Assembly (NCBI GenBank): GCA_002245135.1
Contig: NGBS01000594.1
Coordinates: forward strand, 62,001 to 126,000
Direction: 5' to 3'
DNA from: Proteromonas lacertae
Taxonomy: Eukaryota; Sar; Bigyra; Opalinata; Proteromonadidae
Length of the DNA stretch: 64,000 bases
Shown here: positions 33,357 to 44,295 of the stretch, in pieces
Numbering within the stretch: position 1 is the first letter of the stretch
Layout of the letters: every line of letters starts with the position of its first letter
The notes under the pieces: generated by a model
Databases searched by the model: none
Told to the model about the DNA's origin: nothing
The model's input: the letters and a program-made list of their open reading frames with translations, nothing else
Program-made: the position numbers and the translations under genes

Positions 33357-36300
33357 ATGTTTTGCTCAAAGTCTTTTGTAGATGATGTAATATGCTCAAT
33401 GTTACCATCTTCTGCTAATGTAATTTGATTGATATATTTTTATAGATTGAAGAAAGAATAGAAAAAAGTAGTAGTGAAGTAGATTTAAAAATACATTACC
33501 TGGAAGAAATGAAGATAGTTAAAATATTTAACGTTGGTAAAATAAAAGAAAAAATGATATTAAAACTTTTAGAGAATAGCTGTTTATTGTTAAGTAGTAT
33601 TAAAGCGTTAAATTCTTCTTCTAAAATACATCAACTGAGTAATGATGGATATGTGATATTAGAAAGAGGTTATTACTTGAGAGACTTAGAAGAGATAATT
33701 CAGAGTAATTACTCAATAAGTGATGTTATTAGTGATATAATATGCTCAGTATGTAATATTTTAATTGTAATGAGCGATTGTAGTATAGAAGTTAGTAATT
33801 TAAAGAGTTCGAACATAGTATATGGAAAAGATGATAAAATGAAATTATGTGATTTATTCATCAATTATTTAAGAAGAGAAGAAGATATGAGAATATATGA
33901 TGTGTGCTTTACAAGCCCTGAAGAGTTGAATGGGTTAGAATGTAATGAGAGAAGTGTGATTTGGTCAATTGGCTGTATATTATATGAAATAATGAATAGG
34001 AAATTACCATTTAATGAAGATGATAATATGATGAAAACTATGAATAATATTATGAGATGTAAATACAATTGTGATGTAGAATGTGATGATATGATGAAAG
34101 AAATGATATTCAGAATGTTGAAAGTGAAGAATGAAGATAGAATGAGTATAAAAGAGTTGAAAACAGAAATGATAAAAATGAGTGAAATATTGAGAGATGA
34201 AGAAGATAATATAATGATATGTAATGAAAGAAAAGATATATTATATTATAATGATTACAATTCAATTATTACCTTACCAATAATATTTCCTCCAGAATAT
34301 TATCTTGAAATTGATAATGAAGATGATTTAGTAAAACTTTACAATAAAAAACCAAATGAAATAATACTCTCATCACTATTGAAAATGAATCTAGACAACG
34401 GTTATCATGGTTTTGATTATGAGAATATGATAGGAAAAGGATTGAAGTTTCAAGTATATCATGAGTGTAAAGAAAGTGGAAATGTATGTTGTTTAGATAA
34501 TATGGTATATGATTGTAATTGTGGTGAGAATGATGATAATACAATTAATGTATATGGTTGTTGCGTTTGTTTTTGTGAAGAAGGAATAGATTATTTCTTC
34601 AGAATATTGAAAGTAGTTAATCCAAAAACACTCAGATTTTGTATAATTCCAATTTATTTTTATTAATATAGATTATGAAAATTTTTACATTCCATTTAAA
34701 TATGAATCATTATTTGGTTCATATTTTTATCAGCTAACAAATCTACAAGAATTAGATTTATCAATGTGTAATGTTAATTCTGATTTTATTGAACAATTCG
34801 TTAAATCAATTCCATTCATGAAATTAAATAATCTAGATCTTTGTAATAATCCAATTGGTGTGAAAGGATTCAAATTATTACTTCCATATTTACAATTATT
34901 AATCAACAAACATAACAAATTGAATCTTTTTGATATGAGTTTAAATGATGAATCAATGATATTATTATCAGATGAATTATATAAATATCCAAATCTTCAA
35001 AAAATAGATATTCAAAACAACAATATTCATTTAAATGGATTAAAAGCTTTATTCTCCAAATTTCCTATTTCAAAAATAGAATTTAATATTACTGAAAGAA
35101 AAACAATGATGATTGAAAATGATGTTCCAGAATTAATTAATTATTTCAAAACTTTATATTATAACGAATTAAGTTTAGATGCTTTGGGAATTGATGATGA
35201 GTTTTTCAAATTATTCATTACTTTAAGATCAAAAGAATTTTGTGAAATAAAAAGACTTACTGTAAGAAGTATAATTTGGAATTTTTATATAATTTAGATA
35301 ATGAGCTAACACATAAAAGTGTAGAAATACTGATTAACAATTTATCTTCATTTTCAAATCTCAATCAAATTGAATTATATGGAAATGAGATAGGAGATGA
35401 AGGAATGAGAATCTTATCTCCACATATTCATTTATTAAAAGATTATAATATGATAAACTGTTCAAGTATAATTATTTTAATTTGTTATATAATAGAAATG
35501 GAATTATCATCAATCGGATTAAAATACTTAGTTGATGGTTTAAAGAATGTAAATAAAAAGATTGAAATACTTAGTATAAGTGATAATAAAATAGATACAG
35601 AAGGAATTGGATATTTAATGGATTATATGAAAGGAAATGATTGTATTAAAACTTTATTCATTCATGGTATATTATTGATTAGTATTTATGTTAAATAGAT
35701 AATCCAATTGGTAATGCTGGATTTAAGCTATTAATAGAGAATATAAAACTGCTTATAAATTATAACTATTTAGATTTAACCAATATCTCAATAGATGATG
35801 AAAGTGTGATATTATTAGCTGATAAGATAGATTCAATTTCTAATTGTAACAGAATAGATTTAAATGGAAATAATATCAGAATGAATGGATTAAAATTGAT
35901 TTGTTCCAAAACATTAGAAAAAGAAGAATATCCATTTATAGAAATTAAATGTTCATCATGGAGAAAAGAAGAATGTGAATATTATTTGGATTATTGTATT
36001 AAAAAGAAAAGAAAAGACAATAAAGACTATGATTTTTCCAGTATATTATTTGTGTTTATAATGAAATAGATTTAAATCTGAATGATTCTCATATTTCATT
36101 AATAAAACAGATTGATTATAAAGAACTTGATATATCCAATAACAAGATTAGTTGTAATGGATTGAAAGAATTAACAGATTCATTACCAAAAAGAGTAGAA
36201 TATATTTCCATATACAATAATCCAATTGGAGATGAAGGAGTTGATATTATATGTGACTATATTAGACAATTTATAGAATCTTTAAATTCATTAAATCTTT

Positions 36301-36661
36301 CAAGTATAATTTATAGAAATATATTATTATGATAATATTTATGATTTGAATAGATATAGGAATGAGTTTAAAAGGATTAAAGATGTTAATGGAAATGGAA
36401 ATATTAAATGATTATCTACCCTTGAGTAAGGTAAATCTATCAGGAAATGAATTAGATGAAAAAGAATTAAGGTTTATGATAGATAATGATAAGTTTTTTC
36501 GTTCTATGGATGAATTATCCATAACAGTTAAATATAATATTGATAAATCAGAATTGAAATTATTTTTAGAGATATATTCATTTATAGCAAGAATAGAATT
36601 GGATGGAGTTTCAGAAGAAGAAAAGAAAGAATTATCAAGAGAATATAATAATATTGAATAA
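33357..36661 (+). CDS. Pseudokinase-leucine-rich-repeat protein, copy 2
   Basis: Eight exons (33357-33419, 33446-34640, 34672-35268, 35298-35465, 35496-35666, 35699-36040, 36070-36303, 36354-36661) give 1025 aa. The kinase-like region shows VSNLKSSNIVYG where HRDLKxxN is expected, LCDL in place of DFG, then SPEEL and VIWSIGCILYEI, so the fold is kept but catalytic Asp residues are lost. A Cys-rich insert follows (about 34450-34590, CHECK-type pairs such as VCCLDN, CNCGEN, CCVCFC). The rest is RI-type LRR with phase-1 introns before the conserved Asn. It is closely related to the gene at 56335. A receptor-like or scaffold role is inferred; there is no membrane segment. Confidence 0.85.
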
Positions 36662-37233
36662 ATATACGTTACTTTCGGCTTGAGTATGTTTGAGATTTAT
36701 TTTCTTATTTTTATATCATAGAAATAAATAACCATGTCTATATAAATTCTTATAAAATATACAATGCTATACAAAATGAGTTATTCAAATATTTTACGTT
36801 TTGACAGTAAAGATGTGTAAATAGTCTCTTAACAGTAAGAAGAATTATATAGTATTTTATAAGATAAATATAATATACAAGTAAATTAAATAGTATGGCA
36901 CAAATGTATAATTTTCATAATATAGAGATTAAGAGTATTGGCTACGATTACACTTATATACACATATAATTCAACCTCTAAAAATGGATATATCAAAAAT
37001 TGGTATTGACAATCATCCAAAAGTAGTCAGAAATTTATGATAGGTGATATTTTCAAAAGTATGAGATTTGTTTTCTTATCATGTAGTTTTCTTACTAAAA
37101 TACTATCTATTTTTGCTGTATATACACATTATGGAAGTATATTAGTCTTTATAACAATTGCAAATAAAAATGCTTAAAAGCCAGTTAAAGTAAGTGAAAA
37201 ATATAAATTAAGCTTGATTATCGTTTGAGGAAA
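36662..37233. other. Intergenic spacer upstream of GT31-like copy 2
   Basis: This 572-bp spacer has no ORF. Its last 55 bp are nearly identical to those before GT31-like copy 1. The rest is AT-rich and unremarkable. Confidence 0.4.
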
Positions 37234-38313
37234 ATGAATATTATTTTGGTTTCTGTTCTGTTAATCGCATCTGTTATTGTGTTATTCTATGAAATATACT
37301 TATTTGCAAATGGAAGAATGTCGAACATTAACAATACACAAAGAGTGACAAATCTTGAATCTGATTTATTTGTTAGAATGGATCGGCAAATAAATCAAAG
37401 ATTGGAACAGTTGTACAAAGTATACAATAATTGTTCAGATAAATATCCAATGAAATGTGGTTCAATTTATGAAGGAAGGCATATTGGCCATCCTCCATCC
37501 AAGTATAAATCATATTTGAGTAAATTTCCTATCCAATTTTCAGTTGTATCACAATCAACAAAGAGATGTTTTAAATCTTCATTGATCATTTCTGTCATTT
37601 CTTCTCCAGATTCATTTATCAATAGATATTCGTACAGAAAATCATATTCAGTATATAAAGATAAATATCCTTTATATTTCTTTACTGGTTTATCCAGAAA
37701 TGAAACAATTAATGAATTAATGTATGAAGAAAATAAGAGATATGATGATATGATAATATTTGATTATATAAGCAGTTATTATAATATTTCAATTCAATTT
37801 GTAATGTATATGAGATGGTTAAATGACAATTGTAAAGATTATAGATATATATTAAGTCAACAAAGTGATACATTCGTAAATATTCCATATTATCAACAAC
37901 ACTATGAAAAATCTTCAATTAATCATACAGTTATATCAATTATAAGAAGAAATTATATTGTTGTTAGAGATAAAACCAATCCTTGGTATATTCCTAGATC
38001 AGCTTATAATCAAAGTGAAACTTGGCCTGATTTCCCTGTTATTGCTCATATGTTTATACATCAAAATACAGTGAAAAAGATAGTAAATGCTTCAAATTAT
38101 GTAAAGACAGTAATATATTTGGATGATGTTTATTTAGGAATGTTATTGAAGTATTCAAATCTCACTAAAACATTGAAGAGTAATGGTCCTTGTATTTATT
38201 ACTATAATTACAAGCAAATATCAAATATTACACAAACTAAAGATAAAATATTAACTATTCATGAAATAAAACCAGGAGGAGTTTATTATTTATCTTCAAA
38301 GTTTTATCATTGA
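37234..38313 (+). CDS. GT31-like type II membrane glycosyltransferase, copy 2
   Basis: One exon encodes 359 aa from the ATG at 37234. The first 220 residues are almost identical to copy 1, including the membrane anchor, the YDDMIIFDYISSYYN segment and the altered YILSQQSDTFVN site. After NHT the two copies diverge in a 40-residue block and again at the C terminus (LDDVYLGMLLKYSN kept; later residues differ). The patchy pattern suggests gene conversion or selection on the acceptor-binding half. As in copy 1, the acidic metal site is changed, so catalysis is uncertain. Confidence 0.75.
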   Translation: MNIILVSVLLIASVIVLFYEIYLFANGRMSNINNTQRVTNLESDLFVRMDRQINQRLEQLYKVYNNCSDKYPMKCGSIYEGRHIGHPPSKYKSYLSKFPIQFSVVSQSTKRCFKSSLIISVISSPDSFINRYSYRKSYSVYKDKYPLYFFTGLSRNETINELMYEENKRYDDMIIFDYISSYYNISIQFVMYMRWLNDNCKDYRYILSQQSDTFVNIPYYQQHYEKSSINHTVISIIRRNYIVVRDKTNPWYIPRSAYNQSETWPDFPVIAHMFIHQNTVKKIVNASNYVKTVIYLDDVYLGMLLKYSNLTKTLKSNGPCIYYYNYKQISNITQTKDKILTIHEIKPGGVYYLSSKFYH

Positions 38314-38408
38314 AATAATTATTAAGTTTTTATGAATGAATTTGTGTATTTTATTTTAAATAATTATTTCTCAACAATAACTTATAAAATAAAAGACAAT
38401 CTTAAATC

Positions 38409-39474
38409 TCATAAAAGATATACTACTTCTATTCTATTATTATCACAATCATCATTACTATACGCTGTACATCTATTATAATCACTTATAAACGAATTGG
38501 TGATGTTAATAATCATATTTACATTGTCTTGTTTCAATGCTTTTCTACATGTATTTATTGTTATTGAATTATTTACTTTATTTAACATTATATCATCATC
38601 ACCACCATGTAATACTTTCTTCTTTCTATCATTACAATTCAATTGTAACAAAGTAATTGGAATATTATAAATCATTTCTTTACCATATTTAACATTTACA
38701 CTATTATTATCTTTAATTAATTCGATTATAGTAAATTCGTAAGTTATACTTTCATCTGGAGAAGTAAAATATATTTTTCTACCTATGTAGTATACTCTTT
38801 TTAAATCTTCTTTTTCTTCTATTTCTTTTATTTTTTGTTTTATTATCTTCTCTATTCTTTCTTGAGTATAATATTGCTTAGTATATCTATTTAAACCATA
38901 TTCATTACAATGGGTTTTATAGTGATTAATTCTGTTTCTTTCATTTGAATTTGAAACATCCAATATTTCATCAAATTCATCGACATATCCAATGAAATGG
39001 AATGTGATGAGGCTTTCTTTGATATCTACGACTTTTGCTGGTAACCACCTATTAATTATGTCTCTAACATCATATAAATCACCTATTCTAAATTCACGTC
39101 TATCATCTACTATCATACTTTGTGTTCTTTGTGTTAAACAGACTACACATACAAAGGAATCTGAATTATTGTTATATGAACATATTGGGCAAATCCATGG
39201 GCTTCTCAGATTTGTTGATTTTTTTTGTATCTTATCCCATCCTGCTTCTTCATCTTTAATATATTTTGAGTAATATGAATCTTCATTTCGTTTCAGATGA
39301 TAAAAATAGCTTTGTTCTTCAAGTTTTTTAATCTAAAAAACGATAAATATAATATTATAATACATATTTTAAATTTACACCAAAAGATTGGTTAGAAGTA
39401 TTTCTTCTATCTACCATATGGTTGTTTCTAACGTTATTTTGTGATATGCTATCATAATTCTGTGAATCATTCAT
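38409..39474 (-). CDS. RanBP2-type zinc finger plus chromo-barrel/MBT-like protein, member 1
   Basis: Two exons (39379-39474, 38409-39332) encode 339 aa. A RanBP2-type finger lies near 39150-39210 (WICPICSYNNNSDSFVCVVCL). Next comes a reader-like module, WLPAKVVDIKESLITFHFIGYVDEFDEI, resembling chromo-barrel or MBT repeats that bind methylated histone tails. A charged linker and a second beta region (YYIGRKIYF...) follow. The tail NSFISDYNRCTAYSND is shared with other members. A nuclear, chromatin- or ubiquitin-related role is inferred from the domains; the family itself is not one I can name. Confidence 0.75.
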
Positions 39475-39542
39475 ACATAAAAAAAGTGTAAGTTCAGTCT
39501 ATGTAAAGTAAGTGTTTTGAAAATTTAAAAACAGTTTTTTGT

Positions 39543-39550
39543 AACGAATA
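39543..39550 (-). promoter_or_regulatory. Candidate promoter element TATTCGTT (member 1)
   Basis: On the coding strand the octamer lies 68 nt upstream of the start at 39474, in the same orientation as at the PAP2 gene. Confidence 0.3.
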
Positions 39551-39631
39551 TAAAGTGTAAAAACATAAAAACTAAAGCAAATACAGAAAAACAGAAAAAT
39601 ACTATAATACATAGAAAACTAATTAAATCAT

Positions 39632-40564
39632 TCACAATTCTATACAATTATAAAAATCTGTTTCTATATCACTATTACAATAAATGGTGGTTCTATTCAT
39701 ATCCGAAATAAATGAATTAGTAATTTTATCAATGAAACTTTCCTCTTTTAACACTCTTCTGGTTACATTAATAACAATTCCATTATTACTGTCATTATGA
39801 CTATTATCACCTCTTATCATCATCAGATTCTTATTATTTTTAATATCGTCCTTGGATATCTCCAAATCTACAGAAGTTAAGGGTATACCACTCAATACTT
39901 CATTTCCACATCGTACTGTCAAAGTATTATTTATTTCATCAAATTTTACTATCTTATAAACATAGATAACATCATTTAATCTATTATATACTTCTCTTCC
40001 AATATAATATTCTGATTTCAGATCTGGTTCCTCTAAATCTTTAAATTTCTTAACAAAATCTTTCATTCTTTCATCACTAAACATTTTTACTGTGTATTTA
40101 CTTAATCCATAATTTAATTTGCAACTTTCATAAAGTTTGATTCTTTTTATATCTTCTTTCTTTGATAAATCCAATTCTTCATTGAATAGATCAATCCATC
40201 CTCTGAAATGAATAGTAATTTTGTTATTATTCTTCTTAACTACTTTTGACGGATATATTATTCCTCTAAAATCTGCACAATCGACTAAATCATCAACTGC
40301 TAGATCATAAACTGAAAAAACTGAAGTTAGAGAAAGATTTCTATCTAATCTTCTTTCACCACAGATCTCACACTCATATATACTTGGATTATTGATATAG
40401 GTGCAATTTTGACATTCCCAATTCACTAACACATTCGATTGCTTCTTTTTATACCACTGTTCATTGTCTTCCCTAGAAAACCTAGTATGATCATCTGTAT
40501 GGTTAACATAATTGTAAATCAGATAAGTCTCTTCACTTAACTTCATCTCCTCTTTCTCATTCAT
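39632..40564 (-). CDS. RanBP2-type zinc finger plus chromo-barrel/MBT-like protein, member 2
   Basis: A single exon encodes 310 aa. The finger is at residues 49-68 (WECQNCTYINNPSIYECEIC), with the Trp and Asn typical of RanBP2 fingers that can bind ubiquitin or RNA. The reader-like core is YPSKVVKKNNNKITIHFRGWIDLFNEELDL, then a conserved YGLSKYTVKMF. The tail TNSFISDMNRTTIYCN matches the family signature. Unlike most members it has no intron, so it may derive from a spliced transcript or have lost its introns. Confidence 0.78.
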   Translation of the reverse strand: MNEKEEMKLSEETYLIYNYVNHTDDHTRFSREDNEQWYKKKQSNVLVNWECQNCTYINNPSIYECEICGERRLDRNLSLTSVFSVYDLAVDDLVDCADFRGIIYPSKVVKKNNNKITIHFRGWIDLFNEELDLSKKEDIKRIKLYESCKLNYGLSKYTVKMFSDERMKDFVKKFKDLEEPDLKSEYYIGREVYNRLNDVIYVYKIVKFDEINNTLTVRCGNEVLSGIPLTSVDLEISKDDIKNNKNLMMIRGDNSHNDSNNGIVINVTRRVLKEESFIDKITNSFISDMNRTTIYCNSDIETDFYNCIEL

Positions 40565-40981
40565 GCTTTAGCAATTCTTCATTTTTCTTTATTTTTCTTA
40601 AAACGAATAGATTATTGAAACAAAGAATTATTTTTAATTTATCTCACCAATGAATGTATTCGAGACTATCGCAATACTTTTACTAGTTTGTTTATTGATT
40701 AATTGATTTAAAGGAATGAAAATTACAAAAATTGAACCCTAGTTTATTAGGGTTTTGTCTTATAGATTTTTGAAGGTATTATAATAGCGAAATATGTAGT
40801 AGATGTGATGTGAATGATAGTTGATTATTTTTGTTTAATTTGTGAATTTTAGCTAAATTACTTTCTTCATACAAACATATATTTAACGCTTTATGTAATA
40901 TTGAAAATATTTTTATGTGCTTAATATATGCTATGTAGTTGCACATGATAAAGACTAGTAAATACAGAAGAATAACTCAAA
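40565..40981. other. Intergenic spacer between divergent genes
   Basis: This 417-bp spacer separates member 2 (minus) from the glycosyltransferase at 40982 (plus). It contains an AACGAATA element and an AT-rich remainder; nothing else is seen. Confidence 0.4.
40602..40609 (-). promoter_or_regulatory. Candidate promoter element TATTCGTT (member 2)
   Basis: On the coding strand the octamer lies 37 nt upstream of the start at 40564, the same spacing as at PAP2, with no sequence duplication linking the two genes. Confidence 0.4.
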
Positions 40982-41974
40982 ATGTATTTACAGAGTAAGA
41001 ATAGTTGTTTGTTTATTTTCATTATTATTATTAGTTTAATTATTTTAATTAGTTTATATTTATATAAATATAAGAGTAAATATACATACGGATTGAGAAG
41101 AAGAAATAACAAATCGCAATGCGTTATTTTTAGCTTAGCTCTTCATTATAAATGGAATAATGTTAAATATTTCATTCAATCACTAATAAAAACACAATAT
41201 AATGGATCACTAATATTATTAGTTGAAGAAAATTCCACACTAATTTCAAATACAATACTAAAATCTATGAATGTGTCATTTTTAATTATTACTGAGAAAT
41301 ATCCATTTATATCAATTAATAACAAAATATATGATTTTGACTTGACAGATATCAAAAAGAAAATGATTAAAAGTCATAAATTTAAGTTTACAGTTTACAG
41401 GCATTTTATTATCAAATTTTGGATGGATCATTATCTTGATCTCTTTGATTATTACTCAATCATTGATATAAGAGATGTTGTATTTCAAAATAATCCATTT
41501 GATTTTGATATGAAGAGAGGAGTATATTTATTTGAAGAGGCAATAAATTATCCTATAAAAAGACAAAAGAAAAATGTTGAATGGATAAGTGTTTATAAAA
41601 ATTGGGAAAATATATCAAACAAACCAATCTTAAATTCAGGAGTTACATTTGGAACAAAATATGAAATTTATAGTTTTTATAAAATCTATTTACGATTATT
41701 AAATAATTCATATACAGCAAGTCAAGCAACATTGAATTATTACTATTATAATGGTTATTTCGATTCTGTTCCTATATTCTTATTTCGAAATGGTTATGGA
41801 TTGGTTTTACATTTTCATGTTGAATTTGTTGATAAAAATAATTCAGAATTATTCTTTCCTCCTTACAATAATTGTTTTGTAAATAAAGATAAATCAATTC
41901 CTTCCATAATACATCAATATGATAGAATTGGATATAGAAAACTCAGTAAATACTTAGATCAATTCAACCAATAG
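40982..41974 (+). CDS. Type II membrane glycosyltransferase (DxD-type, unassigned family)
   Basis: A single exon encodes 330 aa. An N-terminal anchor (about residues 10-31, CLFIFIIIISLIILISLYLY) is followed by a basic stretch, the topology of Golgi transferases. The luminal part has YYSIIDIRDVVFQNNPF, where DxRD is a nucleotide-sugar/metal site like that of GT8/GT77-type or 'nucleotide-diphospho-sugar transferase' families. It also has ILNSGVTFGT, which commonly contacts the donor in those enzymes. Three or more N-glycosylation sequons are visible. Donor and acceptor are unknown. It is unrelated to the GT31-like copies. Confidence 0.75.
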   Translation: MYLQSKNSCLFIFIIIISLIILISLYLYKYKSKYTYGLRRRNNKSQCVIFSLALHYKWNNVKYFIQSLIKTQYNGSLILLVEENSTLISNTILKSMNVSFLIITEKYPFISINNKIYDFDLTDIKKKMIKSHKFKFTVYRHFIIKFWMDHYLDLFDYYSIIDIRDVVFQNNPFDFDMKRGVYLFEEAINYPIKRQKKNVEWISVYKNWENISNKPILNSGVTFGTKYEIYSFYKIYLRLLNNSYTASQATLNYYYYNGYFDSVPIFLFRNGYGLVLHFHVEFVDKNNSELFFPPYNNCFVNKDKSIPSIIHQYDRIGYRKLSKYLDQFNQ

Positions 41975-42310
41975 TAAATACATAAATATTTATATTATTG
42001 GTAAATCAAATCAAAAAGTTGCCAAGAAAAGTGAATATATCAGTATCATCGAAATTTGAAAAAGATAAAATGATGAATAACAAATTAAACTAAAAATAAA
42101 TTAAAATCATAACATAAAAATAAATAAAATTATTGTGTGAATGATGAATAATGCATAGCAGTTATTCAAATACAAAGAAAGATGATGAAGGTTTGTATAT
42201 ACAATACACACAGAAATATAGATGTATTATATATCTACATTATTTTAATATATTTTTATACACTTAATCACAAAATCCAAATAAAATCATAGATAAATTA
42301 TAAACTAATA
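41975..42310. other. Intergenic spacer between convergent genes
   Basis: These 336 bp are AT-rich 3' flanking sequence of two convergent genes. I see no feature in it. Confidence 0.4.
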
Positions 42311-42655
42311 TTATAAATTATTAAATATCTGCATATTATTCTGTAACTTGTATATATAGTTGATATATTCTTCACGTTTGAAATTACTCCTCTTTTGTAG
42401 TCTACAATACCTTTTATCTATTTTATTAGCTGATTCTTGTGATATACTAAAATTCTTTGGTATTTCATTCTTCGCCTTCAGTATTTCGTTAATTTTAAAT
42501 ATACTGTCAACTTTGGGGGTATGTTCATCTTGCCTCTGATTTACTTTATCAATATCTGAAATATAAGAACTAATTTCCGTATCTAGCTGTAACAACGAGT
42601 CATTATAGTCAATTTCAACTGAATAGCCGTTGATTAAGTAATTCATATCTTCCAT
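42311..42655 (-). CDS. Small hypothetical helical protein
   Basis: This ORF gives 114 aa from the ATG at 42655; the frame continues 11 codons upstream without an ATG, so an upstream exon is possible. The protein is predicted mostly helical, with heptad-like spacing (IDYNDSLLQLDTEISSYISDIDKV) and a basic C-terminal half (KIDKRYCRLQKRSNFKREEY). It has no signal peptide. It is divergent to the eIF4E-family gene with a 157-bp gap. It may be a small complex subunit, but no family is recognised. Confidence 0.5.
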   Translation of the reverse strand: MEDMNYLINGYSVEIDYNDSLLQLDTEISSYISDIDKVNQRQDEHTPKVDSIFKINEILKAKNEIPKNFSISQESANKIDKRYCRLQKRSNFKREEYINYIYKLQNNMQIFNNL

Positions 42656-42768
42656 AATATTTTGAGCTTTGATGTTATTATTTATCAAGTATAAATGTTA
42701 GTTAGAGTGAAAAAGAAGAAATTAGTGTAAATTAGAAACAACTATATTTTTATGAATTATTTGATTTT

Positions 42769-42776
42769 AACGAATA
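42769..42776. promoter_or_regulatory. Candidate promoter element AACGAATA in a divergent promoter
   Basis: This is the inverse complement of TATTCGTT. It ends 36 nt before the eIF4E-family ATG at 42813. Relative to the minus-strand gene starting at 42655 it reads TATTCGTT, 113 nt upstream. Confidence 0.35.
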
Positions 42777-42812
42777 TATTATTGAAACAATCAAATTTAT
42801 TTTGAAATAAAA

Positions 42813-43486
42813 ATGCCAAATGTTTTAGAGAACGAGTGGACAATATGGAGGCAGTTACCTTCTAAAAAGGATGATGCACAATCTTATTTGTCTGGAATGG
42901 AAGAAGTATGCAAATTTGGATCAGTTGAGTCATTTTGGAAGTCATATTTAAATCTACCACCTATAAGGTATTTATAGAATTAATAAAATGCAGTGAGCTG
43001 TTTTATTCTGAAGGAACTCGTAAGAGTGAAGTACTAGATGTAGAAACAGGAATCAAATCTCAAGTTGAAGCAATATGTTTATTCAAAGTAGGAATAACAC
43101 CAAAATGGGAAGATCCATCCAATTGTACAGGAGGTGAACTTTCTTTTCGTCGTATTTTCAGATTATCTATAAAATAGTAACTAGAGAATTGCATGAAATA
43201 CAAGACATGTGGGATACATTAGTATTACTAACAATTGGTGAGAATTTAGAAGAAGCCAATGAAATTACTGGAATTCGAATAGTTGATAAAGTATATATAT
43301 ATATATATATCATATTATTATAAATAGACTCGTAAAGGCAAACCTGTATATCGTTTTGAAATATGGTATAAAGATGATACAAAAACAGAATTTATTAAAT
43401 TATTGGAAGAGAATATGAAGGAATTTTTAGATATACAACCTTCCATGATAAAACAAGAATCTCATAAAACAGTTAGTTGGCATTAA
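42813..43486 (+). CDS. Eukaryotic translation initiation factor 4E family protein
   Basis: Four exons (42813-42967, 42994-43151, 43178-43290, 43328-43486) encode 194 aa; the first two introns are 26 nt each. The family binds the mRNA 5' cap. Matching features in order: NEWTIWRQLP near the start (cap-proximal Trp), FGSVESFWKSYLNLPPI, the second cap-stacking Trp in ITPKWEDPSNCTGGE (W90), and WDTLVLLTIGEN with a following GIRIV. The region between FWKSY and KVGI is shorter and Ser/Glu-rich compared with canonical eIF4E, so a divergent eIF4E or 4EHP-like class is possible. The Trp and WEDP core are kept, so cap binding is likely. Confidence 0.88.
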
Positions 43487-43624
43487 ATTAATTGTATAAA
43501 TAAAAAATCAATTTTGTTTTTGTTAATGATTGAAAATAATATATAACAAAAACAAAACAAAACAATAGAAACATTATATATAAATAATAGAAAGAAAAAT
43601 AATAATAAAAATTGAATAATTTTG

Positions 43625-44260
43625 TTAATTCCTTGGTGTAACTGGTGTAGATACTGTTTTATTATCATCTTGTTTGAAAAAAGGATGTTTTAGTGCTTCT
43701 TCAGCTGTTATTCTTTTCAATGGATCTAATACAAAACATTTAAGTAATAAATCACATAAATTGGAAATCTCTATAAAAATATCTTTATAAAATATATATA
43801 TTAATACGTTTTTTATCTTCATTTTTATTGGCTTTCTTTAATAATTCTTGGCTTAAATTTCTCTCTGGATTATTCACATCATATTTCTTTTTCTCAAGCT
43901 TTGGCAAGCCTGAAGCAATATCCACAGTTTGATAGATAAAATATCCATCTACAAAATAATAAGATTTCTTTAATAAATCATAAGCTGTATAATGTTGAGA
44001 AATGATTTTCTTTGAAAATTGTCCTTTTACTTCTTGAAATAGTTTTATCATTTCATTATTTGAATTACCTGGAAACATAACATCACCTGTATATAATTCA
44101 TATAAACAACAACCTGCAGACCAAATATCAATTGGACAAGCTAAATAAATATAGAATATAGAATAATAAATGTGAAAAGAAGTAGAGAGAGTAAAAATGA
44201 GTAAAAAAAAAATAACATTTTAAAGAGAAAGATATATATTTTTTAAAAACGTTTATAAGA

Positions 44261-44295
<35 letters not shown>

